From JBFMFR01 sp040752025 (lineage in GTDB: Bacteria; Chloroflexota; Anaerolineae; Anaerolineales; UBA4823): a DNA stretch of 64,000 nt. Each line of letters begins with the position of its first letter. The stretch's first letter is position 1. A program made the position numbers and the translations under genes. The DNA lies in the NCBI GenBank assembly GCA_040752025.1, contig JBFMFR010000018.1, positions 1 to 64,000 of the forward strand, given 5' to 3'. This document shows positions 40,553 to 50,135 of the stretch, piece by piece. The notes beneath the pieces were generated by a model. It saw only the letters and a list, made by a program, of their open reading frames with translations, made no database searches and was not told the DNA's origin.

Positions 40553-40975
40553 TTATGAGATGATGGCTGCGACGATAAAAATCGCTACAAAGGTGAAGAT
40601 CATGATCCCCAGGGTAATTGAATAGTTCCTGGGTTCAATTTGCCCGTTCCGGTCCATTTTCCTGACCAGGGGAAATAATCGCCAGAAAAATGACAGGGTG
40701 GCGATTGCCAGGGCGAAGAGACTCATGCGCTGTGTATCGAGATTGCCAAACAGGACAATCACCCCCAGGAGTAACAGAAAGATCAGCTTCGCTCCGGCGA
40801 CCCAATTGACCAGGTATTGGACGAAATCGTGGATTTCCGGGTATTGCCTGGATTTTTCCCAGGCGGTAAAAACGCCAACTGCATTGGCGTACTTAGAGTC
40901 GGGGGCAAAATACAGCGCCAGGACGTTTGACGCCTCGAGCAGAATGAAGGCAAAAATAACGATCTTGACAAACAT
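40553..40975 (-). CDS. Four-helix membrane protein of unknown function
   Basis: A 140-residue integral membrane protein with hydrophobic segments VKIVIFAFILLEASNVLAL, LIFLLLLGVIVLFG, LFALAIATLSFFWRLFPL and a C-terminal LGIMIFTFVAIFIVAAII. No family recognised. AAGGAG lies 7 bases before the start. It is the first gene of a two-gene unit with the hydrolase. Confidence 0.65.
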   Translation of the reverse strand: MFVKIVIFAFILLEASNVLALYFAPDSKYANAVGVFTAWEKSRQYPEIHDFVQYLVNWVAGAKLIFLLLLGVIVLFGNLDTQRMSLFALAIATLSFFWRLFPLVRKMDRNGQIEPRNYSITLGIMIFTFVAIFIVAAIIS

Positions 40976-41043
40976 GTGTGGTCTCCTTACGATGAGATAT
41001 TATAGCCCTGTACGAGCCAGTGATCGCTGCTAAGTCCGCCCAA

Positions 41044-41170
41044 ACCGGCCAGCCAGGAATGAGTTCCCGGCCTGCTACCCAAATCGCGCTAAAGCGCGTT
41101 GAAAAAATGGTTCGGGGGAGTGCGCTTGCAGCGCACTTGGGGTATCAGGCAGGGATTTGGAATCCCAGCA
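41044..41170. repeat. REP-like inverted doublet
   Basis: Two diverged copies of a 45-50 base unit face each other. Left copy (about 41055-41099): a GGAA/TTCC hairpin, then GCCTGCTACCC, then the hairpin CGCGCTAAAGCGCG. Right copy, on the opposite strand (about 41118-41168): a GGGATT/AATCCC hairpin, then GCCTGATACCCC, then TGCGCTTGCAGCGCA. This is the architecture of REP doublets (BIMEs). It lies between the membrane-protein gene and the nucleotidyltransferase cassette, next to no transposase. Other copies were not found in the window. Confidence 0.55.
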
Positions 41171-41212
41171 AACAGGATTGACAAATCAGTTTTAGTCGCT
41201 TACAATCCAATC

Positions 41213-41749
41213 ATGAGCGAGATTTCACTCCCCCTGGCTGCGCAGATGTTTCTGCTGCAAGACGCCATGCGGCGCGACCTTGCCACCGCCCGGCGCGCCG
41301 GCCTGGTGAGCATCTTGTGGCAGGAGCGCTTCCTGACCCGCGAGCACCTGGTAGCGCGCCTGGAAGGGCTGTTGGGGCGCGGCTGCTTCGGGGGCTCTGC
41401 CTGGCGGGATACTTTCTGCCGCGACATGCGCGTCGTGCGCCAGGCTTTCCAGGCCGCCGGCTATGCGCTGGCTTACAGCCGTACCGCCGGGCGGCCGGGT
41501 TATTACCTGCGCGGCCAGCCAGCCCTGGGGCCGGAGCTGGCCCAGGCTTTGGCCGGCAGCCTGGCTGAGATCGACCCGGTTCAGGTCTCTATCTACCGGC
41601 AGTTGCCGGCGGCTGAACGCTTCCGTCAGGGCTGCTCGATCAGCGACGCCGCCCGGCAGGTGGTGGCTTATCGTCTCCAGCAGAGAAACCCGGAACTCAG
41701 TCTGGCTGAGGCGAGCAAATTGGCGCTGCAAAACAGGATTCATGAATGA
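41213..41749 (+). CDS. Partner protein of the nucleotidyltransferase cassette, unknown function
   Basis: A 178-residue mostly helical protein. The N-terminus (AAQMFLLQDAMRRDLATARR) is helical; DTFCRDMRVVRQAFQAAGYA followed by AYSRTAGRPGYYLRG suggests a winged-helix-like unit. The C-terminus CSISDAARQVVAYRLQQRNP resembles the segment seen in small proteins paired with nucleotidyltransferases. Its stop overlaps the start of the nucleotidyltransferase gene (ATGA), so the pair is translated together. A toxin-antitoxin or abortive-infection antitoxin role is inference from this layout. Confidence 0.55.
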   Translation: MSEISLPLAAQMFLLQDAMRRDLATARRAGLVSILWQERFLTREHLVARLEGLLGRGCFGGSAWRDTFCRDMRVVRQAFQAAGYALAYSRTAGRPGYYLRGQPALGPELAQALAGSLAEIDPVQVSIYRQLPAAERFRQGCSISDAARQVVAYRLQQRNPELSLAEASKLALQNRIHE

Positions 41750-42336
41750 GTGAAGCTGCTCTGGAGTATCTAGATTTTGTCAGGCTGGTGATCGAAGCCC
41801 TGGAGGCGGCCGGCGTCGAATACCTGGTCGGCGGCGCTGTGGCTGCCTGGGCCTGGGGAGAGCCGCGCGCTACTCAGGATCTTGATCTGGTTGTGGATAT
41901 CCCCGCCGATGCGCTCGGCAAACTATCGAGCGAATTGGAAAAGCGTGCCATGCTCGTGCCGGTGCGGGTTATCCAGGATGCTATTTTGGAAGAACGCGCC
42001 GATATTCCAGTCAATGCCATTCACATGTACAGCGGGTTCAAGGCCGATCTCTATCTGGTTCGCCCTCATGACGAACTGCGGCGGTCGGCGTTTGCGCGGC
42101 GCATGCGCGTCGATCTCGGTCCCCGGCTTGGCAGGTTGTATCTGCACTCGCCAGAGGATTTGATCGTCTACAAGCTGTGGTATTACAGCCTGGGGCGGCA
42201 GACCAAGCACTTGCGCGACATTGGCGCCATCCTGCTTGCTGTGGGTGACGCCCTGGATTTTGCATACATCGAGCACTGGGCCGGGCGCAAAGGCCTGCTC
42301 ACCCTGTGGCAGGAAATCCTGAAAGCTAGCCAGTAA
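41746..42336 (+). CDS. Nucleotidyltransferase-fold protein (AbiEii/DUF6036-like)
   Basis: A 196-residue protein. YLVGGAVAAWAWGEPRATQD followed by LDLVVDI is the pol-beta-type nucleotidyltransferase signature (GG, then DxD within TQDLDLVVD). HSPEDLIVYKLWYYSLGRQ matches the helix common in AbiEii/DUF6036-type proteins. Such enzymes in two-gene cassettes can act as toxins or antitoxins that modify tRNA or a partner protein. It is coupled to the 178-residue gene upstream and converges with glnS three bases away. Family placement is fair, role uncertain. Confidence 0.7.
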   Translation: MSEAALEYLDFVRLVIEALEAAGVEYLVGGAVAAWAWGEPRATQDLDLVVDIPADALGKLSSELEKRAMLVPVRVIQDAILEERADIPVNAIHMYSGFKADLYLVRPHDELRRSAFARRMRVDLGPRLGRLYLHSPEDLIVYKLWYYSLGRQTKHLRDIGAILLAVGDALDFAYIEHWAGRKGLLTLWQEILKASQ

Positions 42337-42339
42337 TAT

Positions 42340-44028
42340 CTACTTTTCCGGCACCTTATAATCGCTCTTCAATGCTACAGTGCGGTTGAAGACCAGCTTG
42401 CCTGGGGTGGAGTCGGGGTCGACGCAGAAGTAACCCTGGCGCTCGAACTGGAAGCGCTGGCCGGGCTGCGCCTCGGCCAGGGTGGGCTCGACCATGCAGC
42501 CGTGCAATACCTGCAGCGAATCCGGGTTGAGGTTGGCGAGGAAGTCCAGATCATCCTCTTCGACTTCATCGGGTTTTTCTTTGGTAAACAGGTGATCGTA
42601 CAGGCGCACTTCGACCGGCAGGGCGTGCTCCGCCGAGACCCAGTGGATGGTGGATTTGACTTTGCGCCCGTCGGGGGCATCGCCGCCGCGCGTGGCCGGG
42701 TCGTAGGTGCAGCGCACTTCGACCACCTGGCCGTTCTCGTCTTTGACGACCTCTTCGCACTTGATGAAGTAGGCGTAGCGCAGGCGCACTTCGCGCCCGG
42801 GGGTCAGGCGGAAGTACTTGGGGGGAGGCTGCTCGCGGAAGTCTTCCTGCTCGATGTACAGGACGCGCGAGAAGGGTACGACGCGCCTGCCGGCCGAGGG
42901 ATCCTCGGGGTTGTTGATGGCTTCCAATTCATCCACGTGCCCCTCGGGGTAGTTGGTGATGACCACCCTGAGCGGGTTGAGGATGCCCATGACGCGCGGG
43001 GCGTGCTGGTTGAGGTCCTCGCGCACGCAGTGCTCCAGCAGGGCCGGGTCGACCATGCTGTCGTTCTTGGCCACGCCCACGCGGTTGATGAAATCCAGCA
43101 CGGCCTCGGGGGTGTAGCCGCGCCGGCGCATGGCCGTCAGGGTGGGCATGCGCGGGTCATCCCAGCCGCTCACGTGGCCTTCCTTGACCAGGCGCACCAG
43201 CTTGCGCTTGGACATTACCGTGTAGCTCAGGTTCAGGCGGGCAAATTCGATCTGCCGCGGGTGGAAAATCCCCAGGGCATCCAGGAACCAGTCGTACAGC
43301 GGGCGGTGGTCCTCGTACTCCAGCGAGCACAAGGAGTGGGTGATGCCTTCGATCGAGTCACACTGGCCGTGGGCGAAATCGTACATAGGGTAAATGCACC
43401 ACTGGCTGCCGGTGCGGTGGTGGGGCGGCTCGTGGATGATGCGATACATGACCGGGTCGCGCAGGTTCATGTTGCCGGAGGCCATGTCGATCCTGGCGCG
43501 CAGCACACGCGCCCCATCGGGAAACTCGCCGGCGCGCATGCGCTCGAACAGATCCAGGTTCTCCTCAATCGAGCGCTCGCGGTAGGGGCTGTTCTTCCCC
43601 GGCTCGGTCAGCGTGCCGCGGTACTGGCGGATTTCCTCGGCGCTCAGGTCATCCACGTATGCCAGGCCCTTCTGGATCAACTGCACGGCCCACTGGTAAA
43701 GCTGTTCGAAGTAGTCGGAAGCATAGAACTCGCGCTCTTCCCAATCGAAGCCGAGCCAACGGATGTCTTCTTTGATGGCTTCGACGTACTCGACATCTTC
43801 TTTGACCGGGTTGGTGTCATCGTAGCGCAGGTTGCACTTGCCGCCGAAATCACGCGCCACGCCGAAATCGATGGCGAAGGCCTTGGCATGCCCGATGTGC
43901 AGGTAGCCGTTCGGCTCGGGTGGGAAGCGGGTGTGGACGCGCTGGAAGCGACCCGAGCGTAGATCTTCGGTGACCGCTTCGCGGATGAAATCGGTGGCGG
44001 GGGGGAGGGTGTTGGATTCGTCAGACAT
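42340..44028 (-). CDS. glnS: Glutaminyl-tRNA synthetase
   Basis: A 562-residue class I synthetase charging tRNA-Gln. NGYLHIGHAKAFAIDFG contains the HIGH motif, and YTVMSKRKLVRLV the KMSKS loop. The beta-barrel anticodon-binding domain follows (VVITNYPEGHVDELEAIN, YIEQEDFREQPPPKYFRL). Most bacteria lack GlnRS and use GatCAB, so its presence implies direct Gln charging here. The tRNA-Gln(CUG) gene lies 143 bases upstream on the opposite strand. Length matches typical bacterial GlnRS. Confidence 0.95.
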   Translation of the reverse strand: MSDESNTLPPATDFIREAVTEDLRSGRFQRVHTRFPPEPNGYLHIGHAKAFAIDFGVARDFGGKCNLRYDDTNPVKEDVEYVEAIKEDIRWLGFDWEEREFYASDYFEQLYQWAVQLIQKGLAYVDDLSAEEIRQYRGTLTEPGKNSPYRERSIEENLDLFERMRAGEFPDGARVLRARIDMASGNMNLRDPVMYRIIHEPPHHRTGSQWCIYPMYDFAHGQCDSIEGITHSLCSLEYEDHRPLYDWFLDALGIFHPRQIEFARLNLSYTVMSKRKLVRLVKEGHVSGWDDPRMPTLTAMRRRGYTPEAVLDFINRVGVAKNDSMVDPALLEHCVREDLNQHAPRVMGILNPLRVVITNYPEGHVDELEAINNPEDPSAGRRVVPFSRVLYIEQEDFREQPPPKYFRLTPGREVRLRYAYFIKCEEVVKDENGQVVEVRCTYDPATRGGDAPDGRKVKSTIHWVSAEHALPVEVRLYDHLFTKEKPDEVEEDDLDFLANLNPDSLQVLHGCMVEPTLAEAQPGQRFQFERQGYFCVDPDSTPGKLVFNRTVALKSDYKVPEK

Positions 44029-44059
44029 GCTTGCGCCTCACTTTCGAAAAATTCACCCC

Positions 44060-44065
44060 ATTATA
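44060..44065 (-). promoter_or_regulatory. Extended -10 element of glnS
   Basis: On the minus strand TGTTATAAT gives a perfect TATAAT with an extended TG, 32 bases upstream of the glnS start codon. No good -35 hexamer at 16-18 bases. Confidence 0.4.
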
Positions 44066-44129
44066 ACAAGCTTTGAGGCAATGCTTAGGCTTTGTTTGTG
44101 CTTTTCAGAACATCGAGTTCCGAATAAAT

Positions 44130-44158
44130 TTGACGATCCTGTGTAATCGTGGTAAAAT
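44130..44158 (+). promoter_or_regulatory. Promoter of the tRNA-Gln gene
   Basis: TTGACG at 44130-44135 and TAAAAT at 44153-44158 are 17 bases apart. Transcription would start near 44165, six bases before the tRNA 5' end. Confidence 0.7.
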
Positions 44159-44170
44159 GCTCCCGCTCAC

Positions 44171-44241
44171 TGGGGGCTCGTCTAACGGTAGGACAGCGGA
44201 CTCTGGATCCGTATGTAGAGGTTCAAATCCTTTGCCCCCAG
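44171..44241 (+). tRNA. tRNA-Gln, anticodon CTG
   Basis: Acceptor arms TGGGGGC (44171-44177) and GCCCCCA (44234-44240) pair, including the U1-A72 pair typical of bacterial tRNA-Gln. D arm GTCT/GGAC, anticodon stem GCGGA/TCCGT with loop CTCTGGA (anticodon CTG), T arm AGAGG/CCTTT with loop TTCAAAT. The discriminator is G; CC follows but not CCA, so the CCA end must be added. Divergent from the glnS gene, its own synthetase. Confidence 0.95.
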
Positions 44242-44259
44242 CCTAATGAGTGAAAAATG

Positions 44260-44290
44260 CCCCGGAGAAGCCCTCCGGGGTGTTGCTTTA
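44260..44290 (+). terminator. Hairpin after the tRNA-Gln gene
   Basis: CCCCGGAG (44260-44267) pairs with CTCCGGGG (44273-44280) around a 5-base loop. The downstream tract (TGTTGCTTT) is only weakly T-rich on the plus strand, so termination may be partial and sucCD may receive some readthrough. Confidence 0.45.
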
Positions 44291-44360
44291 AGATGAGCAT
44301 GGTATAATCGCCTCGCAACCATTTTGAACCGATCTGTATCTAAAGGGAGAGTGCGACTGC

Positions 44361-45497
<1,137 letters not shown>

Positions 45498-45500
45498 ACG

Positions 45501-46361
45501 ATGAGCATTCTGATCAATAAAAACACGCGCCTCTTGGTGCAGGGCATTACCGGGAACGAAGGCTTATTCCATACCACGCACATGCTGGCCTACGGCACGA
45601 ACGTGGTGGCGGGTATGACGCCTGGCAAGGGTGGGGAATGGGTGTTGGATGGCAAGGTGCCGGTGTTCGATTCGGTAAAAATGGGCGTGGAAGCCACGGG
45701 TGCCAACGCCAGTGTGATTTTCGTGCCGGCGCGCTTCGCTGCTGACGCTATTTTCGAGGCCGCCGACGCAGGTTTGCCGTTGGTGGTGTGCATCACCGAG
45801 GGCATCCCGGTGCAGGATATGATGCGCGTGCGCAATTACCTGGACCAGAAAGAAGTGCGCCTGGTCGGGCCGAACTGCCCTGGCCTGCTCACGCCGGGCG
45901 AGGCCAAGGTCGGCATCATCCCCGGGGATATCGCCATCCCGGGCAAGGTAGGGGTGGTCTCTCGCTCGGGGACGCTGACTTATGAGGTGCTGTATGCCTT
46001 GAAGCAGGTGGAAATGGGCGTGAGCACCTGCGTGGGGATTGGCGGCGACCCGATCAACGGCACCAATTTCATCGACTGCCTGCGCATGTTCCAGGCCGAT
46101 CCCGAGACCGAGAGCGTGGTGCTGATCGGCGAGATCGGTGGGACCGATGAAGAGAAGGCCGCCAGCTATATCTCTGAATACATGACCAAGCCAGTGGTCA
46201 GCTTCATTGCCGGGCAGACCGCGCCGCCAGGCAAGCGCATGGGCCACGCCGGGGCGATCATCGAGGGCGGTGCGGGCACCGCCGCGGATAAGGTCAAGGC
46301 CCTTGAGGCGGCGGGTGTGCGCGTTGCCAGGCACCCGGAAGAAATCCCAACGCTGCTGTAG
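45501..46361 (+). CDS. sucD: Succinyl-CoA synthetase alpha subunit
   Basis: A 286-residue subunit carrying the phosphohistidine. LVQGITGNEGLFHTTHMLAY is the CoA-binding N-terminus; LVGPNCPGLLTPGE and SRSGTLTYEV are conserved; GKRMGHAGAIIEGG holds the catalytic His. Adjacent to sucC, as usual. The operon ends in a strong terminator. Confidence 0.96.
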   Translation: MSILINKNTRLLVQGITGNEGLFHTTHMLAYGTNVVAGMTPGKGGEWVLDGKVPVFDSVKMGVEATGANASVIFVPARFAADAIFEAADAGLPLVVCITEGIPVQDMMRVRNYLDQKEVRLVGPNCPGLLTPGEAKVGIIPGDIAIPGKVGVVSRSGTLTYEVLYALKQVEMGVSTCVGIGGDPINGTNFIDCLRMFQADPETESVVLIGEIGGTDEEKAASYISEYMTKPVVSFIAGQTAPPGKRMGHAGAIIEGGAGTAADKVKALEAAGVRVARHPEEIPTLL

Positions 46362-46382
46362 CGAACATTCCTATGAAAACAG

Positions 46383-46415
46383 AAAGTCCAACCCACGCAG
46401 GGTTGGACTTTTCTT
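46383..46415. terminator. Bidirectional terminator between sucD and acpP
   Basis: AAAGTCCAACCC (46383-46394) pairs perfectly with GGGTTGGACTTT (46400-46411) around a 5-base loop. TTTTCTT follows on the plus strand; a weaker T tract follows on the minus strand. It serves the convergent sucCD and acpP genes. Confidence 0.85.
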
Positions 46416-46444
46416 ATTCTGTACGATGGGAAACGCTGGGAATG

Positions 46445-46684
46445 TTACCCCACCATGTGCTTATCGACGTAACTGACCGCGTCGCCCACGGTGGTGATCT
46501 TTTGGGCGTCTTCGTCAGAGATCTCGCCGCCAAACTTGTCCTCGAACTCCATGATCAATTCGACCAGATCGAGCGAGTCGGCTTCCAGTTCCTCGCGGAA
46601 GCGAGCCTGCGGGGTGACCTTCTCTTCGTCAACGTCGAGCAGCTTGACGATAATTTCCTTGACTTTTTCGAATGTGTCAGACAT
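46445..46684 (-). CDS. acpP: Acyl carrier protein
   Basis: A 79-residue acidic four-helix protein. EADSLDLVELIMEFED carries the Ser37 that receives 4'-phosphopantetheine, in the canonical DSL motif. It shuttles acyl chains in fatty-acid synthesis. Single-gene unit with its own consensus-like promoter. Other fab genes are not in the window. Confidence 0.95.
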   Translation of the reverse strand: MSDTFEKVKEIIVKLLDVDEEKVTPQARFREELEADSLDLVELIMEFEDKFGGEISDEDAQKITTVGDAVSYVDKHMVG

Positions 46685-46726
46685 ATGGGATCCTCCTTGG
46701 ATAGTTAGAGCTTACAAGATGGGGCA

Positions 46727-46754
46727 ATTTTAACCTTCTCGTCCAATCTGTCAA
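46727..46754 (-). promoter_or_regulatory. Promoter of acpP
   Basis: On the minus strand TTGACA (46754-46749) and TAAAAT (46732-46727) are 16 bases apart, giving a start near 46720 and a short leader with GGAGGAT before acpP. Confidence 0.75.
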
Positions 46755-46795
46755 GCCTGTGGTAAGATAAACTCATCTTGAAGGAACACTCACTT

Positions 46796-47839
46796 ATGGA
46801 AAAAGTTACGCCGGTGAGCTCGAGAAAAGCGGATCACATTCGCATCAACCTGGACGAGGACATACGCTCGCAGCTTTCAACCGGCCTGGAGCGTTACCAT
46901 TTCCTGCACCGGGCGCTGCCCGAGCTGAACCTGGATGATGTTGATCTTAGCCAGGAGCTTTTCGGCCGCAAGCTGCGTGCGCCCATCCTGATTTCCTCGA
47001 TGACCGGCGGCACCGCTGAGGCAGCAGCCATCAACCGCACCCTGGCTGAAGCCGCTCAGCAGGCCAGCGTAGCCATGGGACTGGGCTCGCAGCGCGCTGC
47101 CATCGAAAACCCCGGACTGGCGAGCACTTTCCAGGTGCGGGCGCAGGCCCCGGATGTACTGCTTCTCGCCAACCTGGGGGCGGTCCAGCTCAATTATGGC
47201 TACGGCCTGGCGCAGTGCCAGCGCGCCGTGGAGATGGTTGAGGCGGACGCGTTGATCCTGCACTTCAATGCTTTGCAGGAGGCGGTGCAGCCGGAAGGCG
47301 ATACGCGCTTTGCCGGTTTGTTGAAAAAGGTGGAGAGGGTGTGCCGCGGACTGCCCGTGCCGGTGATCGCCAAAGAAGTCGGCTGGGGTTTCTCGCAGCA
47401 GGATGTGCGCAACCTGGCCTCGGCCGGTGTGTCTGCCATCGACGTCGCCGGGGCAGGAGGGACCTCCTGGTCGCAGGTGGAAATGCACCGCGCCCAGAAC
47501 GACAGCCAGAAGCGCCTGGCGGCGGCCTTCGTCGATTGGGGCATCCCCACCAGCCAGGCGATCCTGAACGTGCGCCAGGCGGCCCCGCATCTGCCCGTGT
47601 TCGCTTCCGGCGGCCTGCGCTCTGGCGTGGATATCGCCAAGTGCATCGCCCTGGGAGCGGCGTTGGGGGGCATGGCGAGCCCGTTCTTGAAGGCCGCGGT
47701 GCGCTCGCTGGAAGACACTTTACTGACGATCGAAGAGGTGCGCCGTGAGATCCAGGTGTGCATGTTCGCTGCCGGCGCGGGGGATTTGAAGCAGTTGCAG
47801 CAAATCGGCCTGGTTGCAGAGCGCATCCCCGGAGGATGA
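46796..47839 (+). CDS. fni: Isopentenyl-diphosphate delta-isomerase type 2
   Basis: A 347-residue FMN-dependent IPP isomerase making dimethylallyl diphosphate. RKADHIRINLDEDI near the N-terminus, PILISSMTGGTAEAAAINRT, GLGSQRAAIENP and VIAKEVGWGFSQQDVRNLA are hallmark segments, and IDVAGAGGTSW the phosphate-binding loop. The ATG at 46796 is preferred to an upstream TTG at 46778. It is followed after 47 bases by a polyprenyl synthase, forming an isoprenoid unit. Confidence 0.93.
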   Translation: MEKVTPVSSRKADHIRINLDEDIRSQLSTGLERYHFLHRALPELNLDDVDLSQELFGRKLRAPILISSMTGGTAEAAAINRTLAEAAQQASVAMGLGSQRAAIENPGLASTFQVRAQAPDVLLLANLGAVQLNYGYGLAQCQRAVEMVEADALILHFNALQEAVQPEGDTRFAGLLKKVERVCRGLPVPVIAKEVGWGFSQQDVRNLASAGVSAIDVAGAGGTSWSQVEMHRAQNDSQKRLAAAFVDWGIPTSQAILNVRQAAPHLPVFASGGLRSGVDIAKCIALGAALGGMASPFLKAAVRSLEDTLLTIEEVRREIQVCMFAAGAGDLKQLQQIGLVAERIPGG

Positions 47840-47886
47840 CTCCCCGGAAGTTCAGATCTTGAAAACTGCCTGTGGCAGGAGGCTCT

Positions 47887-48900
47887 ATGGCATTGCAACA
47901 ACTCACCCAAACCCTACTCCCCGCCATTGAAGAAGAACTTCAGCGCGTGGTGGCAACCTGCCGCCAGCCGGGCCTGGAAGATATGTACGCTATCCTGGCC
48001 TATCATATGGGCTGGCAGGGACAGGGTGCCGGGCCGGAGGCGCGCGGCAAGCGCATCCGCCCGATGCTGGTCTTGCTGACGGCGCAGGCGGCTGGCGGAA
48101 GCTGGCAGACGGCGCTGCCGGCGGCGGCGGCGGTGGAACTGATCCACAACTTCTCCCTGGTGCACGATGACATCCAGGACCAGAGCCCGCTGCGCCGCGG
48201 CCGGCCAACGGTGTGGACGCAGTGGGGCGTGGCGCAGGCGATCAACGCCGGCGACGCGCTGTATACCCTGGCTTTCCTGGCGTTGCGCCCCCTGCCGCAA
48301 GCGATTTCCACAGAGCGAACCTTGCGCGCCTGTTCTGTGCTGGCCGAGACCTGCCTTTTACTCACCCAGGGCCAGTACCTGGACCTGGCCTACGAGGCGC
48401 GCGGCGACCTGCACGTGGAGGCTTACTGGCCGATGGTCTCAGGGAAAACCTCGGCTCTGCTGGCAGCCTGCGGGGCGCTGGGAGCGCTTTCGGCCCAGGC
48501 CGAGGAGGCGGTGATCGACGCCTACCGGCGCTTCGGCAGCCTGGTGGGCATAGCTTTTCAAGTGCTGGACGACTTGCTGGGCATTTGGGGCGACGCGGCG
48601 CTGACCGGCAAGTCGGCGGAGAGCGACCTGCTTTCGGGCAAGAAGTCCCTGCCGGTGCTGTACGGCCTGGCCCGGAACGGCCCCTTTGCCGAGCGCTGGA
48701 AGCAGGGAGGGGTGACTGCGACGGAAGTGTCGGCGCTGGCGGCGCAACTGGAGGCCGAGGGCGGGCGAGCCTTTACCCAGGATTGGGCCAGGCGCTATAC
48801 CGGCCAGGCCTTGCAGGCCCTGGAAGAAGCGCAGCCGCAGGGCGAGGCTGGCGCAGCGCTGCGCGAGTTGGCCGACTTATTGCTCAAGCGCCAGGCGTAG
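47887..48900 (+). CDS. Polyprenyl diphosphate synthase
   Basis: A 337-residue trans-prenyltransferase that condenses IPP with allylic diphosphates. LVHDDIQDQSPLRRGRPTVW carries the first Asp-rich motif (DDxxD), and FQVLDDLLGIWGD the second. ARGKRIRPMLVLL is the substrate-binding region. The residues before the first motif favour a medium to long product, but chain length cannot be fixed by eye. GGAGG lies just before the ATG. Paired with fni. Confidence 0.9.
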   Translation: MALQQLTQTLLPAIEEELQRVVATCRQPGLEDMYAILAYHMGWQGQGAGPEARGKRIRPMLVLLTAQAAGGSWQTALPAAAAVELIHNFSLVHDDIQDQSPLRRGRPTVWTQWGVAQAINAGDALYTLAFLALRPLPQAISTERTLRACSVLAETCLLLTQGQYLDLAYEARGDLHVEAYWPMVSGKTSALLAACGALGALSAQAEEAVIDAYRRFGSLVGIAFQVLDDLLGIWGDAALTGKSAESDLLSGKKSLPVLYGLARNGPFAERWKQGGVTATEVSALAAQLEAEGGRAFTQDWARRYTGQALQALEEAQPQGEAGAALRELADLLLKRQA

Positions 48901-48905
48901 CTTTA

Positions 48906-50114
48906 TCATATAAACTCGACAAAAACCTGGTTACCCAGCAGCCGTCCTTTGGATGTCAGGCGCAGGATGTCTTTATCCTCGCCGGCCCATTCCAGCAGCC
49001 CCAGGCGCAGCAGGCGTTCGATTTGCCGGACGAAGACCTGCTCCAGGGATTGCCCGAAGCGCGCCTGGAAGGCCCGGTCCGAGACGCCTTCGAGGGTCAG
49101 GCGCAGGCCCATCATCATCGTTTCGGCGATCTCGGCGGCGCGCTCGATCACCTGGGCGGATTGGGTGGCAGGGGTAACCGGCCACGGATCGCTGGCGGCG
49201 AGCTCCTCACCGCTCGCTTGCAGGCGTTGGATGTATACGCCCGGGGCCAGCAGGTTGGCCGTGCGCCTGCCTCCGGCGAAGCCGTGCGCGCCTGCACCCA
49301 GGCCCAGGTAGGGCAGGTTGCGCCAGTATTGCAGGTTGTGGCGGCAGGCCAGGGCAGGCGAAGCCTCCCTGTGCATGGAGCCTGCGACCCAATTGGAGAT
49401 CTCGTATTGCGCATAGCCGAATTTGTCCAGGGTCTCGCTGGCCCATTCGTACATCTCGGCTGCCAGGTCCGGGTCGGGAACCGAGAGCAGCCCGCGCCGG
49501 GCCCAACGGCCGAAAGGGGTGCCATGTTCGAGGGTGAGCGCATACAGGGCCAGGTGCTCCGGGTGCAGGCCCAGGGCCAGCTCCAGGCTGCGCTGCCAGG
49601 TCTCCAGGGCCTGCTCAGGCAGGCCGAAGATCAGGTCCAGGTTGAGGTTGTCGAAACCGGCCTGGCGCGCCCAGGTCGCGGCCTGGATCACGTCGGTGTA
49701 ATTGTGCTGCCTTTCCAGCAGGCGCAGCTCGCCGGGGTGAGCGGACTGCATCCCCAGGCTCAGGCGGTTGACTCCCAGGCGGCGCAGGGTCTCCAGGTAG
49801 TGGCGTGAGAGCGTGCCCGGATTGGCTTCCAGGCTGACCTCCGCCTGGCTGTGCACGTCGAAGTGTTCGTGCAAAGCGCCCAGGATGGCTTCCAGGTGCT
49901 CGGGCAGCAGGAGCGAAGGTGTGCCGCCGCCAAAGAAGATGGTGTGAACGGGGATGCGCCGGGCGGCCCCTTTGCCCAGCAGGCGCGCCTCGCTGCACAA
50001 TGCCTGCACGTAGGCCGGCACCAGCGCTTCCTGCCCGGCATAGGTGTTGAAATCGCAGTAACCGCAGCGGTGGCGGCAAAAGGGAATGTGCAAGTAAATC
50101 GAATGGGGCTGCAT
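48906..50114 (-). CDS. hemW: HemW-type radical SAM protein
   Basis: A 402-residue radical SAM protein. IPFCRHRCGYCDFNTY holds the CxxxCxxC cluster motif. HNLQYWRNLPYLGLGAGAHG contains the HNxxYW signature linked to heme binding in HemW, separating it from true coproporphyrinogen oxidase HemN. HemW is a heme chaperone for respiratory enzymes. It converges with the prenyl synthase gene, 5 bases apart, with no terminator space. Confidence 0.88.
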   Translation of the reverse strand: MQPHSIYLHIPFCRHRCGYCDFNTYAGQEALVPAYVQALCSEARLLGKGAARRIPVHTIFFGGGTPSLLLPEHLEAILGALHEHFDVHSQAEVSLEANPGTLSRHYLETLRRLGVNRLSLGMQSAHPGELRLLERQHNYTDVIQAATWARQAGFDNLNLDLIFGLPEQALETWQRSLELALGLHPEHLALYALTLEHGTPFGRWARRGLLSVPDPDLAAEMYEWASETLDKFGYAQYEISNWVAGSMHREASPALACRHNLQYWRNLPYLGLGAGAHGFAGGRRTANLLAPGVYIQRLQASGEELAASDPWPVTPATQSAQVIERAAEIAETMMMGLRLTLEGVSDRAFQARFGQSLEQVFVRQIERLLRLGLLEWAGEDKDILRLTSKGRLLGNQVFVEFI

Positions 50115-50135
50115 TTCACTCCAGTATACCCACCC

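Noticed and set aside
42502..43962. Long plus-strand open frame opposite glnS
   Set aside because: Antisense shadow of GlnRS: no motifs, low-complexity composition, no ribosome-binding site.
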